From: Pyxidicoccus fallax
Lineage (GTDB): Bacteria; Myxococcota; Myxococcia; Myxococcales; Myxococcaceae
Length of the DNA: 42,970 bases
NCBI RefSeq assembly: GCF_012933655.1
Contig: NZ_JABBJJ010000072.1
Span: forward strand, 1-42,970
Reading direction: 5' to 3'
The notes beneath the pieces are model-generated. The model searched no databases. It was not told the DNA's origin and saw nothing but the letters and a program-made list of their open reading frames with translations. A program made the translations under genes and the position numbers. This document shows positions 1 to 8,617 of the stretch, piece after piece (the stretch's first letter is position 1; each line of letters opens with the position of its first letter).

Positions 1-2
1 GC

Positions 3-2915
3 CAGCTCTCCTCCCTCCCCCCGCGCCAGCTCCCCCTCGACATCCGCCCGCCGCCGCGTCCCCCCGACGCCCCCGCCGAGAAGGGCAACACCGGCCCGGA
101 CGATGACGACGAGGACGCGCCGGACCTCGACTCGTGGGAGCCGCGCCGCCGCCGCAACCGCCGCGATGCCGGCGCGAAGCCCGACAAGCCGCCACCCACG
201 CCCACGCTGGACCGCGTCGCCGTGCCCTGGCACAAGCTCGCGCAGGACGACCAGCTCGACCCCGCCTACGAGCAGGACGCGCTGGTGACGCTGCTGCGCT
301 CCCGCCTCGCCGCGAAGGACGCGGAGGCCATCGTGCTGGTGGGCCCCTCGGGCGTGGGCAAGACGGCCGTGCTCCACGCGCTCGCCCAGGCCCTGCGCGC
401 CAAGAGCGCCACCGCCACCGAGCGTGTCCGCCCCTTCTTCTTCCTCGACGGCACCCGCCTCATCGCCGGCCAGGGCGGCTGGGGGGACTGGCAGCAGCAG
501 GTGCTCACCTGCTTCCGCGAAGCCACCGATTCCCACGCCATCATCTGCCTCGGCCATGCCCTGGAGCTGCTCGACGCCGGCAAGAGCGCCCAGAGCGACC
601 AGAACGTGGCCCAGCTCCTGCTCCCGCTGCTCGCCACCCGCGAGGTGTCCGTCGTCGCCGAGGCCACGCCCGAGGACTGGGCCGTGGTGGAGCGCCGCAA
701 CACCAGCTTCGCCCGCCTCTTCTCCGTGGTACGCGTGGAGGAACCCGCCCCGGACGCGCTCGCCCGCATCGTCGAGCGCGTGGCCGCCGATGAGTCGGGC
801 GCCATGGATGTCCTTCCGGAGGCGCTGGAGGAGGTCCGCTTCCTCTGCCGCCGCTTCCTGCCCTACGGCGCCCAGGTGGGCAACGCGGTGACGTTCCTCC
901 GCCGCCTGCTGGCCACCTGCACGCACGCCGCGCAGTCGCGCGTCACCCACCTGGACGCCATCCGCCAGTTCGCCTCCGAGTCCGGCATCCCCGAGGCCCT
1001 CCTGCGCGACGACATGCCCATGGAGGCAAGCCAGGTGCGCGCCTTCCTCTCCACGCGGGTGCTCGGGCAGGAGACCGCGGTGGAGCGCGCCGCCTCGGTG
1101 GTGTCCGTGCTCAAGGCGGGTCTGGCCGACACGCGCCGCCCGTTCGGCGTCCTCCTCTTCGTGGGCCCCACCGGCGTTGGCAAGACGGAGCTGTCCAAGG
1201 CGCTGGCGGAGCTGCTCTTCGGCGCGAAGGAGCGCATGGTGCGCCTCGACATGGGCGAGTACGCCGGCCCGGACGCGCTCCTGCGCCTGCTTGGCGACGG
1301 CGAGACGCCCGGGCACCTCTCCTCGGCCGTGCGCCGCCAGCCCTTCTGCGTGGTGCTGCTGGACGAGGTGGAGAAGGCCCACCCCGCCGTCCACGACGCG
1401 CTGCTCGGCGTCCTCGGCGAGGGCCGCCTCACCGACGCGTCCGGCCGCTTCACCGACTTCCGCAACGCCGTGCTCGTCCTCACCAGCAACCTGGGCGCGG
1501 ACACCTGGCGCGCCCGCGTGGGCTTCGACTCGGCCGGCGCACTGCCCGACGCCGCCGTGCTGCGCGCCCACTACCTCGCCGAGGTGCAGCGCTTCTTCCG
1601 CCCGGAGCTGTTCAACCGGCTCGACGACGTCGTCGTCTTCTCGCCGCTCTCCGCGGACCTGCTGCGCCGGCTGGTGGTGCGCGAGGTGGAGGCCGTGTGC
1701 CGCCGGCCCGGACTGTCGCTCCATGACGCCCGGCTGGACGTCACTCCCGCCGCGCTGGACTGGCTCGCGGCCCGCGGCTTCGACCCGCGCTACGGCGCCC
1801 GTCCCCTCAAGCGCGCGCTGGAGCGCGAGCTCGTCGTGCCCGTGGCGGCGTGGCTCGCCGAGCATCCGCGGAACGGGCCGGTGAGCCTGTCCGTGGACGC
1901 CAACAGCGAGGGCCTCCAGCTGCGCGCGGAGTCGGTGGGCGGCGCCGCCGAGGGCGTGGGGCGACAGGCCATCGAGAAGGTGCTGGAGGAGGCGGCCAGC
2001 CTGCGCGCGGAGGTGCAGCGCTGGAGCCGCTCCAACCCCATGGTGGCGCTGCGGCGCGAGCTGGCCGTCTTCGACAAGGCGTCCCGCCAGCCCGCGTACT
2101 GGGAGGAGCGCGGACTGGCCGAGGAGTCCTCTCGCAAGTCGTCCGAGGCCCGCGAGCTGGAGAAGGCCTTCCGCGATGTCGCCCAGCAGGCGGAGGCCAT
2201 CGAGGACCTCCTCTTCGAAGCGCACCTGTCCCGCGCGGTGGGTCAGGCCGAGTCGCTGGCACGCGAGGTGTCCGGACTGCGGCGGGCGTTCCTCCCCCTG
2301 CGCGAGCGGCTCTATGCCAGCCTCTTCCCCACCTCCCGGGGCTGCACCCTCATCCTCATCCCCGGGCGCGGCGCGTGGCCGCAGCTCGTCACCCTCGCGA
2401 AGGCCTACGAGTCCTGGGCCGCGGCGCAGTCGCTGTCCTTCCAGCGCGCCCTGCTGAAGCCCGAGGAGCCCAAGGACGGCGAGAAGAAGAAGCCGTCACG
2501 CAAGGACGCGCCGCTCTTCTGGGCCCAGGAGAAGAAGACGCCCCTGGACGAAATCAAGCCCGCGCCCGCGGGGTACGCCATCCAGGTGACGGGCCACATC
2601 CATCCCCTGCTGCTGGCGAGCGAGCACGGCGTGCACCGCTTCGTCGAGGGCAGCCAGGCCGCGGTGGTGCGCGTCCGCTTCGAGCCCTCCGCCCCGAACG
2701 TGTACTCGCTCCCCAGGATGGACGCGTTGGAGAAGCTGCTGCCGAAGCACGAGGTGCGCCGCATCCGCCCCACCGCGAACGGCCAGGGAGGCGGCTCGCT
2801 GGAGGACCTGCGCACCGGCGCGAAGCAGCGCTTCGGTCCGGAGGGTCCGAACATGGAAGCGCTCCTGGAAGCGTGGCTTCAGTGGCGCGTCTTCGGCACG
2901 CAGGAGGAGGACTGA
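3..2915 (+). CDS. ClpB-like double AAA+ ATPase with RF2-like C-terminal domain (5' end outside window)
   Basis: The frame is open from the left edge, so the true start lies upstream; the in-frame GTG at 222 sits inside the protein. Counting from that GTG as residue 1, the first AAA+ module has Walker A GPSGVGKT (41-48), but its Walker B position reads AIICLG (106-111) with no acidic residue. The second module is intact: GPTGVGKT (315-322), VVLLDE (377-382), TSN sensor 1 (421-423), FFRPELFNRLD with the arginine finger (458-468) and GAR sensor 2 (525-527). The usual GYVG pore loop is absent (LLGDGETPGH, 356-365), as is a ClpB middle domain. Residues about 585-897 resemble release factor 2: a helical part with QPAYW (623-627), a PCRF-like part with SEHGVHRF (800-807) and a tail with SLEDLRTG (859-866), but no GGQ domain. 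It is first of a three-gene operon; AGGAGG at its 3' end serves the next gene. AAA+ assignment is firm; the RF2 link was read by eye. Confidence 0.9.
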   Translation, partial: QLSSLPPRQLPLDIRPPPRPPDAPAEKGNTGPDDDDEDAPDLDSWEPRRRRNRRDAGAKPDKPPPTPTLDRVAVPWHKLAQDDQLDPAYEQDALVTLLRSRLAAKDAEAIVLVGPSGVGKTAVLHALAQALRAKSATATERVRPFFFLDGTRLIAGQGGWGDWQQQVLTCFREATDSHAIICLGHALELLDAGKSAQSDQNVAQLLLPLLATREVSVVAEATPEDWAVVERRNTSFARLFSVVRVEEPAPDALARIVERVAADESGAMDVLPEALEEVRFLCRRFLPYGAQVGNAVTFLRRLLATCTHAAQSRVTHLDAIRQFASESGIPEALLRDDMPMEASQVRAFLSTRVLGQETAVERAASVVSVLKAGLADTRRPFGVLLFVGPTGVGKTELSKALAELLFGAKERMVRLDMGEYAGPDALLRLLGDGETPGHLSSAVRRQPFCVVLLDEVEKAHPAVHDALLGVLGEGRLTDASGRFTDFRNAVLVLTSNLGADTWRARVGFDSAGALPDAAVLRAHYLAEVQRFFRPELFNRLDDVVVFSPLSADLLRRLVVREVEAVCRRPGLSLHDARLDVTPAALDWLAARGFDPRYGARPLKRALERELVVPVAAWLAEHPRNGPVSLSVDANSEGLQLRAESVGGAAEGVGRQAIEKVLEEAASLRAEVQRWSRSNPMVALRRELAVFDKASRQPAYWEERGLAEESSRKSSEARELEKAFRDVAQQAEAIEDLLFEAHLSRAVGQAESLAREVSGLRRAFLPLRERLYASLFPTSRGCTLILIPGRGAWPQLVTLAKAYESWAAAQSLSFQRALLKPEEPKDGEKKKPSRKDAPLFWAQEKKTPLDEIKPAPAGYAIQVTGHIHPLLLASEHGVHRFVEGSQAAVVRVRFEPSAPNVYSLPRMDALEKLLPKHEVRRIRPTANGQGGGSLEDLRTGAKQRFGPEGPNMEALLEAWLQWRVFGTQEED

Positions 2916-2919
2916 CGCC

Positions 2920-5900
2920 ATGGACCTCAAGCTTCCCATCGTCATCTCCCCGCTCGGCGGGCGGCTCGTGGAGGCGTGGGTGCCCGCCTTCTGGCCCGCG
3001 CTCCACAAGGTGGGCCCCAGCTTCTCCGCGCTGCGCGACGAGCTGGCGCTCGCCGTCATGGAGCGCTTCGAGAAGGAGGCCGCCTCCGCCGTGGCGGCGT
3101 ACCAGCTCCCGCCCCACATGGCCCTGCGCCACGTGAAGGTGAACATCGAGGAGCGCGACCGGGAGAAGAACCGGCGCGTGGTCCTCGAGGGCCGCATGGC
3201 GGTGCTGCTGGAGAAGTGGCCCCGTGACGACTTCTGGGTGGTGACGCCCACCCGGCTGCCCGAGGCCCGCTTCGCGCTCGCCCACCCGGACGCGCTGCCC
3301 CAGGCGCTCGCGCGCCGCATGGCCGCGTGGTGCCTGGAGCGGGACATCGAGACGCTCGACAAGGAGTGGACGGGCTGGGCCCAGGGCCGCGAGCGGCTGG
3401 AGCTGCTGGAGGTGGATGCGTACGCGCCCACCATCCTCCCGCGCACGCCGCCGAAGCCGCCCGCCCCGCCCCGCCGCCGCAAGTCGAGCGAGAAGAAGGA
3501 GGAGAAGGAGCCTCCCGAGACGCCCGAGCAGCGCGAGGCCCGCCGCAACCGCCGCCGCCTGTCCCTGGTGGAGCTGCGCGAGGTGGCGCGAAACCTGAGC
3601 CACGGCGCGCGCGACGACGCGCTGGAGCGCTGCTACGGCCGCGAGGCCCTGGTGCGCGAGGTGGTGGACGCGCTGGAGGGCCGCGAGGGCGCCGCGCTGG
3701 TGCTGGTGGGCCCGCCCGGCTCCGGCAAGACGGCGCTGGTGCACGAGGTGGTGCGCCGCCTCACCGCCCGGCAGGACGCCGCCGGTACCCGCCGCGACGT
3801 GTGGCGCGTGGACGGCAACCAGTTCATCGCCGGCATGATGTTCGTGGGCCAGTGGGAGGCCCGCGCGCGCGAGGTGGTGCAGGAGCTGAAGGAGGTGGGC
3901 GACCTGCTCTACGTGGACGACCTGGCCTCGCTCGTCTACGCGGGACGCACCAGCAACGAGCGCACCAACGTGGCGCAGTACATCGAGCCGCACCTGGCGC
4001 GCGGCGAGCTGACCGTGCTGGCAGAGTCCACGCCGGAGCGCTTCGAGCGCGTGCGCGAGTTGGCCCCCACCTTCGCCTCGCTCTTCCGCGTGGTGCACGT
4101 GCCCGCGCTGGACGCGCGCGGCACGCTGCCCGCGCTCCTGGGCACGCTGCGCGAGCTGGAGGCCGCGAGCGGCGCCGGCGCGGTGCGGCTGTCCCCGCTG
4201 GCGCTGGAGACGCTGCTGGACTTGCAGCAGCGCTTCGTGGCGCACGAGGCCTTTCCGGGCAAGGCCGTGCGGCTCTTGCGCCGGGTGGTGGCGCGGCCCG
4301 GCACGAAGGACGACGACGGCGTGCGCCGCTTCACGGCGGGGGACGTCACCGCCGCCATGCGCGAGCAGACGGGCCTGCCCGACTTCGTGCTGGGCAGCGC
4401 GCCCCCGAAGACGCGTGAGACGCTGGAGCGCGAGCTGGCCGCGCAGGTGGCGGGCCAGCCGGAGGCGGTGTCCTCGGTGGTGGATGCCATCCTCACGTTG
4501 CAGCGCTCGCTGCAGCCGCCGGACAAGCCGCTGGCCACGTACCTCTTCGTGGGCCCCACCGGCGTCGGGAAGACGGAGACGGCCAAGGCGCTCGCGCGCA
4601 CCCTCTTCGGCAGCGAGGGCCGGCTGGTGCGCTTCGACATGTCCGAGTTCGTCTCCGCCGCCAGCATCACCCGGCTGCTCGGCCAGCCCGGCGCGCCGGA
4701 CGGCGAGCTGACCACCGCGCTGCGCACCCAGCCCTTCTGCGTGGTGCTCTTCGACGAGGTGGAGAAGGCCCACCCGCGCATCTTCGACGCCCTCCTCCAG
4801 TTCCTCGGCGAGGGACGGCTGACGGACGGCGCCGGCCGCACCGTGGACGCGCGGCAGGCGGTGGTGGTGCTGACCTCCAACCTGGGTGTGCGCGAGGCCG
4901 CCGCCCGCACCGGCTTCCACCGCACGGCCGAGAGCGCGGAGGCGCACTACCTCTCCGCGGTGCGCGCCTTCTTCCGCCCTGAATTCTTCAACCGGCTGGA
5001 CCGCGTGGTGCCCTTCCGCCCGCTGACGCCCGCCGCGCTGCGCGTGGTGGTGGAGCACGCGCTGGAGTCGCTGCTGTCGCGCCGGGGCATCCGCCGCGGC
5101 AACGTGCTGGTGGAGGTGGAGTCGCAGCTCTTGGACCTGCTGGTGGAGCAGGCCTACGACCCGCGCTACGGCGCTCGCCCGCTCAAGCGCGCCCTGGAGC
5201 GGCGCCTCACGGTGCCGCTGGCCCATCATCTCATCCGGCGCGGCGCCGAGGACCTCGCCCGCGTGGAGCTGTTCCGCCGCGGCGACGACATGGGCCTGTC
5301 CGTGGAGCTGATGGTGCGGGAGCCGGCCTGGGCCCCAGAGCCGGACCCGGCGGGCTGGACGCTGGGTGAGGTGTCCCGCGTGCTGGAGGCGACGGCGATA
5401 CGGCTGGAAACGCTGTCGGCCCGCGAGGCGGCACGGCCGTCCGGCACGGACCTGCATCCGGAAGCCGTGGAGCTGGTGGAGCGGCTCGGGCGCCTGTCGG
5501 TGGAGGCGGTGGACATCCGGGAGAACGAGCTGGCCGAGCGGGACTTCCTGGAAAGGGAAGTGCCGGTGACCAAGGCGCTCGCGCACGGGTACGACTGGAG
5601 TCGCAATATCGGCCGCGGCGGCCTGCGGGCCCGGCCTGGCTACGCCGCCGTGCCCCTGCCGGTGTCTCCGGAGGAGCGGCTGCGCCGCTGCCGGCCCCGG
5701 GTGGTGGCCCTGCGGGACGAGGTGGAGTGGCTGGCGCACCAGCTCGCCTGCCGTGAGCGGGGGCCCGACGTATGCGCGGTGCTGATGGAAGGGCTGGGTG
5801 ACGCGCCGGTCTCCGCGCTGGACGCGGTGGCGCGCGCGCTGCCCCAGGACCTCGGGCGCGCGGTGGTGCACGAGGAGCGGGTGGAGCCGGATGGCCGTGT

Positions 5901-6312
5901 CGCGTGGGCGCGCCTCACCTCGGAGCGTCCGGCCGGAGTCCGGGTGCGGCGCATCGTGGTGGGCCTGACGGGCTTCGGCCTCGCGGAGGTGCTCGCCCCG
6001 CTGGAGGGCTACGCGCTGGTGGAGGCCGCGCACGGAGACATCGTGCGTCCGGCGCCGGTGCGCGTGGAGCTGCTGAAGGGAGACGCGGACCTGCTGGACG
6101 ACGTGCCGCGCGCGGTGGTGGCGCGGGACGCGGTGCGGCTGGCGGAGCGCGAGGCCCGGCGCGCGGGGACGGCACCGGAGCAGGGCTCCGGCCGCGTGGT
6201 GATGGAAGGCCGCGAGAGCGAGGTGGCGCACCTGGCGAGCCGGCGCCCGCCGTCGCAAGCGCTGGCGTGGGCGGGACGCGTGCTGCGGCACGCGGCCCGG
6301 GAGGAGGGCTGA
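2920..6312 (+). CDS. ClpB-like double AAA+ ATPase with long unassigned C-terminal extension
   Basis: 1130 residues; ATG 4 bp after the previous stop, preceded by AGGAGG. An N-domain (1-165) unlike Clp N and a charged Pro/Arg/Lys/Glu linker (165-215) lead to AAA+ 1, with GPPGSGKT (264-271), a pore-1-like IAGMMFVGQW (303-312) and intact Walker B LLYVDD (329-334). AAA+ 2 has GPTGVGKT (545-552), VVLFDE (608-613), TSN (652-654), FFRPEFFNRLD (684-694) and GAR (751-753). The GYVG pore loop is replaced by a short LLGQPGAPDG. Residues 800-1130 match no family I know; part (about 950-1050) can be laid beside the PCRF-like part of the upstream protein, weakly. Of the three paralogues this one alone keeps both first-ring Walker B acids, so it may be the main first-ring ATPase of a mixed complex (inference). 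Substrate unknown; a cytoplasmic remodelling machine is likely. Confidence 0.92.
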   Translation: MDLKLPIVISPLGGRLVEAWVPAFWPALHKVGPSFSALRDELALAVMERFEKEAASAVAAYQLPPHMALRHVKVNIEERDREKNRRVVLEGRMAVLLEKWPRDDFWVVTPTRLPEARFALAHPDALPQALARRMAAWCLERDIETLDKEWTGWAQGRERLELLEVDAYAPTILPRTPPKPPAPPRRRKSSEKKEEKEPPETPEQREARRNRRRLSLVELREVARNLSHGARDDALERCYGREALVREVVDALEGREGAALVLVGPPGSGKTALVHEVVRRLTARQDAAGTRRDVWRVDGNQFIAGMMFVGQWEARAREVVQELKEVGDLLYVDDLASLVYAGRTSNERTNVAQYIEPHLARGELTVLAESTPERFERVRELAPTFASLFRVVHVPALDARGTLPALLGTLRELEAASGAGAVRLSPLALETLLDLQQRFVAHEAFPGKAVRLLRRVVARPGTKDDDGVRRFTAGDVTAAMREQTGLPDFVLGSAPPKTRETLERELAAQVAGQPEAVSSVVDAILTLQRSLQPPDKPLATYLFVGPTGVGKTETAKALARTLFGSEGRLVRFDMSEFVSAASITRLLGQPGAPDGELTTALRTQPFCVVLFDEVEKAHPRIFDALLQFLGEGRLTDGAGRTVDARQAVVVLTSNLGVREAAARTGFHRTAESAEAHYLSAVRAFFRPEFFNRLDRVVPFRPLTPAALRVVVEHALESLLSRRGIRRGNVLVEVESQLLDLLVEQAYDPRYGARPLKRALERRLTVPLAHHLIRRGAEDLARVELFRRGDDMGLSVELMVREPAWAPEPDPAGWTLGEVSRVLEATAIRLETLSAREAARPSGTDLHPEAVELVERLGRLSVEAVDIRENELAERDFLEREVPVTKALAHGYDWSRNIGRGGLRARPGYAAVPLPVSPEERLRRCRPRVVALRDEVEWLAHQLACRERGPDVCAVLMEGLGDAPVSALDAVARALPQDLGRAVVHEERVEPDGRVAWARLTSERPAGVRVRRIVVGLTGFGLAEVLAPLEGYALVEAAHGDIVRPAPVRVELLKGDADLLDDVPRAVVARDAVRLAEREARRAGTAPEQGSGRVVMEGRESEVAHLASRRPPSQALAWAGRVLRHAAREEG

Positions 6313-6313
6313 C

Positions 6314-8614
6314 ATGGACAAGGACTTCCATCTCTTCGTGCGCCGCTATCCGGGCGTGGGCGTGGCGGCCCATGTGCTCACGCACCCGCACCTGGCCTCG
6401 TTCGCGACGGACGTGAATGCCGCGCGGCTGGACCTCGTGGAGGTGCTGGGCCGGCTGCTCGCGCGCGGACAACTGTGGGAAGAGGAGACGCACTGGGAGG
6501 ACCTGCGTCAGCGCCGCATGCTGCTCACCGTGCGCGCCGTGCAGCACGGGCGGCTGCTGCCCGTGCCGCTGCGCCTCACGGTGCTGACGCACGGTGAGCG
6601 CGGCGCGAAGAAGCGGGCCGCTCGCAAGGGCGAGGCGGCGAAGGGGCCGGTGCGCGTGTGGGTGCCTCGCGTGGGCGTACAGGACACCCTGCATGACCCG
6701 GCGGACCTGGAGCCCTTCGTGGAGGAGCTGGTCCGCCACGAGCTGTACATGGCGCCGCTGGAGCAGCTCCAATCGCTGGCCTACGTGGGTGAGGAGTCGG
6801 TGGAGACGCTCTCCGTGCCGGCCAAGGTCCGGAACTCACCTCGCGCCCGCGCCAGCCAGGAGGAGTCGAAGAAGACGCGGCGCCCTCCCCCGCCTCCCGG
6901 CCTCGCGGAGGCGAGCCGCTGCCTCAACGAGGAGGCCCGCGCCGGGCTGCTGGAGCGCGCCTGGGAGCGCGACGCGGAGGTGGCCCGGCTGGCCGAGGCC
7001 GTCACGTCGAGCACCCGCGCCAGCGTGCTGCTGGTGGGCCCGCCCTCGGTGGGCAAGACCGCGCTGGTGCACGAGCTGGTGCAGCGCGCGGAGACCGCCG
7101 ACAGTCCGCTGCACGGACTGGAGGTGTACAGCACGTCGGGCGGCCGCATCATGGCCGGCATGCGCTACCTGGGGCAGTGGCAGCAGCGCGTGCAGCGGAT
7201 GGTGGAGGAGCTGCGCAGGCGCCGCGCGGTGCTGCACCTGGACAGCCTGTCGGAGCTGCTGTCGCTGGGCGGCGGCGACACGGGCCTGGACGTGGCCCGG
7301 CACCTGCTGCCGTCCCTGGAGAGCGGCGAGGTGGCGCTGGTGGTGGAGGCGACGGCCGAGGATGTGGCCCGCGCGGAGCGCACGCATGGCGCCTTCCTGC
7401 AGGCCCTGCGGCACATGGCGGTTCCTCCGCTGCCACCGGTGGCCGCGCGCGCCGCCGTGCAGCAGGCGTCGCAGCGGGTGGCCCGCGCGCGCAAGGTGCG
7501 CTTCACGCCGGACGCGCTGGACCGGGCCGCGGAGCTGACGGAGCGCTTCGGCGACGGCCCCCCGCCCGGTGGCGCGGTGGCCCTGCTGCGCGCGGCCAGC
7601 ACCCAGCCCTCCGACGCGGGCGAGGTGGACGCGGGCGGTGTCACGCGGGCCTTCTGCACGCGCACCGGCTACCCGCGCGAGCTGGTGGACCCGGCGGTGC
7701 GCCTGGACCCGGAGGCGCTGCTCGAGCGCTTCCGCGAGCGCATCGTCGGCCAGGACGAGGCGACGCTGTTGCTGCGCAACCTCATCGTCACGCTGAAGAC
7801 GGGGCTGGCGGACCCGTCCCGCCCGCTCGGAGCGTTCCTGCTGCTGGGGCCCACGGGCGTGGGAAAGACGGAGTCGGCGCTCGCGCTGGCGGAGTACCTC
7901 TTCGGCGACACGGCCCGGCTGGCGCGCTTCGACATGGCCGAGTACGCGGCGCCGGGCAGCGCGGCGCGGCTGGTGGGCGAGGTGGGTGGTCAGCAGGGCG
8001 GCCTTGCCCGGCGCGTGCGTGAACAGCCCTTCGGCGTGGTGCTGCTGGACGAGGTGGAGAAGGCCGACGCCGGTGTGCACGACCTGCTCCTCCAGGTGCT
8101 GGGCGAGGGGCGCCTCACGGATGGCACGGGCCGCACCGTCAGCTTCCGCAACACCGTGGTGCTGCTCACCAGCAATCTGGGCGCGGACAGCGCGGGCCGC
8201 TCGATGGGGTTCGGCGGCGGGAGCGTGAGGGACCTGGAGGCGCACTACCTGGGGGCCGCCACGGCCTTCTTCCGGCCGGAGCTGCTCAACCGGCTGGACC
8301 AGGTGGTGCCCTATCGCGCGCTCACGCCGGAGGTCATCCGGGCGCTCGCCCGCCGTACGCTGGAAGCGGCCCTGTCGCGCGAGGGCCTCACCCGCCGTGG
8401 CGTGAAGGTGTCCTTCGGCGACGACGTGGTGGAGCACCTGGCGCGCACCGGCTTCGACGCGCGCTACGGAGCGCGCCCGCTCAAGCGCGCGGTGGAGCAG
8501 CACGTGGTGGCGGTGCTCGCGCAGTGGCTGGCCGCCCACGCGAGCGCCCCACCCGGCCAGGTGATGCTGCGGGTGGGCGCGGAGGGAAAGGTGGAGCTGG
8601 CCGCGAACGGGTGA
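6314..8614 (+). CDS. ClpB-like double AAA+ ATPase, short form
   Basis: 766 residues; ATG 1 bp after the previous stop with GGAGGG upstream, so translation is probably coupled. The N-domain (1-165) has the same order of beta-rich segments as the N-domain of the preceding protein, followed by a Lys/Arg/Pro linker. AAA+ 1: GPPSVGKT (242-249), MAGMRYLGQW (280-289), and Walker B VLHLDS (306-311) where the catalytic Glu is Ser. AAA+ 2: GPTGVGKT (512-519), VVLLDE (575-580), TSN (619-621), FFRPELLNRLD (652-662), GAR (719-721); the GYVG loop is replaced by a Gly/Gln-rich GEVGGQQGG. The protein ends just after the second small domain, so it lacks the C-terminal extensions of the two upstream proteins. 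Last gene of the operon; its stop is 3 bp from the stop of a convergent gene. A Type VI ClpV was considered, but no Type VI gene is nearby. Confidence 0.92.
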   Translation: MDKDFHLFVRRYPGVGVAAHVLTHPHLASFATDVNAARLDLVEVLGRLLARGQLWEEETHWEDLRQRRMLLTVRAVQHGRLLPVPLRLTVLTHGERGAKKRAARKGEAAKGPVRVWVPRVGVQDTLHDPADLEPFVEELVRHELYMAPLEQLQSLAYVGEESVETLSVPAKVRNSPRARASQEESKKTRRPPPPPGLAEASRCLNEEARAGLLERAWERDAEVARLAEAVTSSTRASVLLVGPPSVGKTALVHELVQRAETADSPLHGLEVYSTSGGRIMAGMRYLGQWQQRVQRMVEELRRRRAVLHLDSLSELLSLGGGDTGLDVARHLLPSLESGEVALVVEATAEDVARAERTHGAFLQALRHMAVPPLPPVAARAAVQQASQRVARARKVRFTPDALDRAAELTERFGDGPPPGGAVALLRAASTQPSDAGEVDAGGVTRAFCTRTGYPRELVDPAVRLDPEALLERFRERIVGQDEATLLLRNLIVTLKTGLADPSRPLGAFLLLGPTGVGKTESALALAEYLFGDTARLARFDMAEYAAPGSAARLVGEVGGQQGGLARRVREQPFGVVLLDEVEKADAGVHDLLLQVLGEGRLTDGTGRTVSFRNTVVLLTSNLGADSAGRSMGFGGGSVRDLEAHYLGAATAFFRPELLNRLDQVVPYRALTPEVIRALARRTLEAALSREGLTRRGVKVSFGDDVVEHLARTGFDARYGARPLKRAVEQHVVAVLAQWLAAHASAPPGQVMLRVGAEGKVELAANG

Positions 8615-8617
8615 GCC

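Noticed and set aside
2772-2800. ANGQGGG in the RF2-like domain as a GGQ peptidyl-hydrolysis loop
   Set aside because: The order of residues is wrong and the surrounding RF2 domain 3 is missing; it is a Gly-rich join before the tail.
2554-6321. 1255-residue open frame on the minus strand across the second AAA+ gene
   Set aside because: His/Arg/Gly/Ala-rich with no domain, fully antisense to a clear AAA+ gene; a shadow of high GC content.
3-8614. AAA+ trio as Type VI secretion ClpV or the ordinary ClpB disaggregase
   Set aside because: No Type VI genes nearby, no ClpB middle domain, no Clp N-domain, and no GYVG pore loop.
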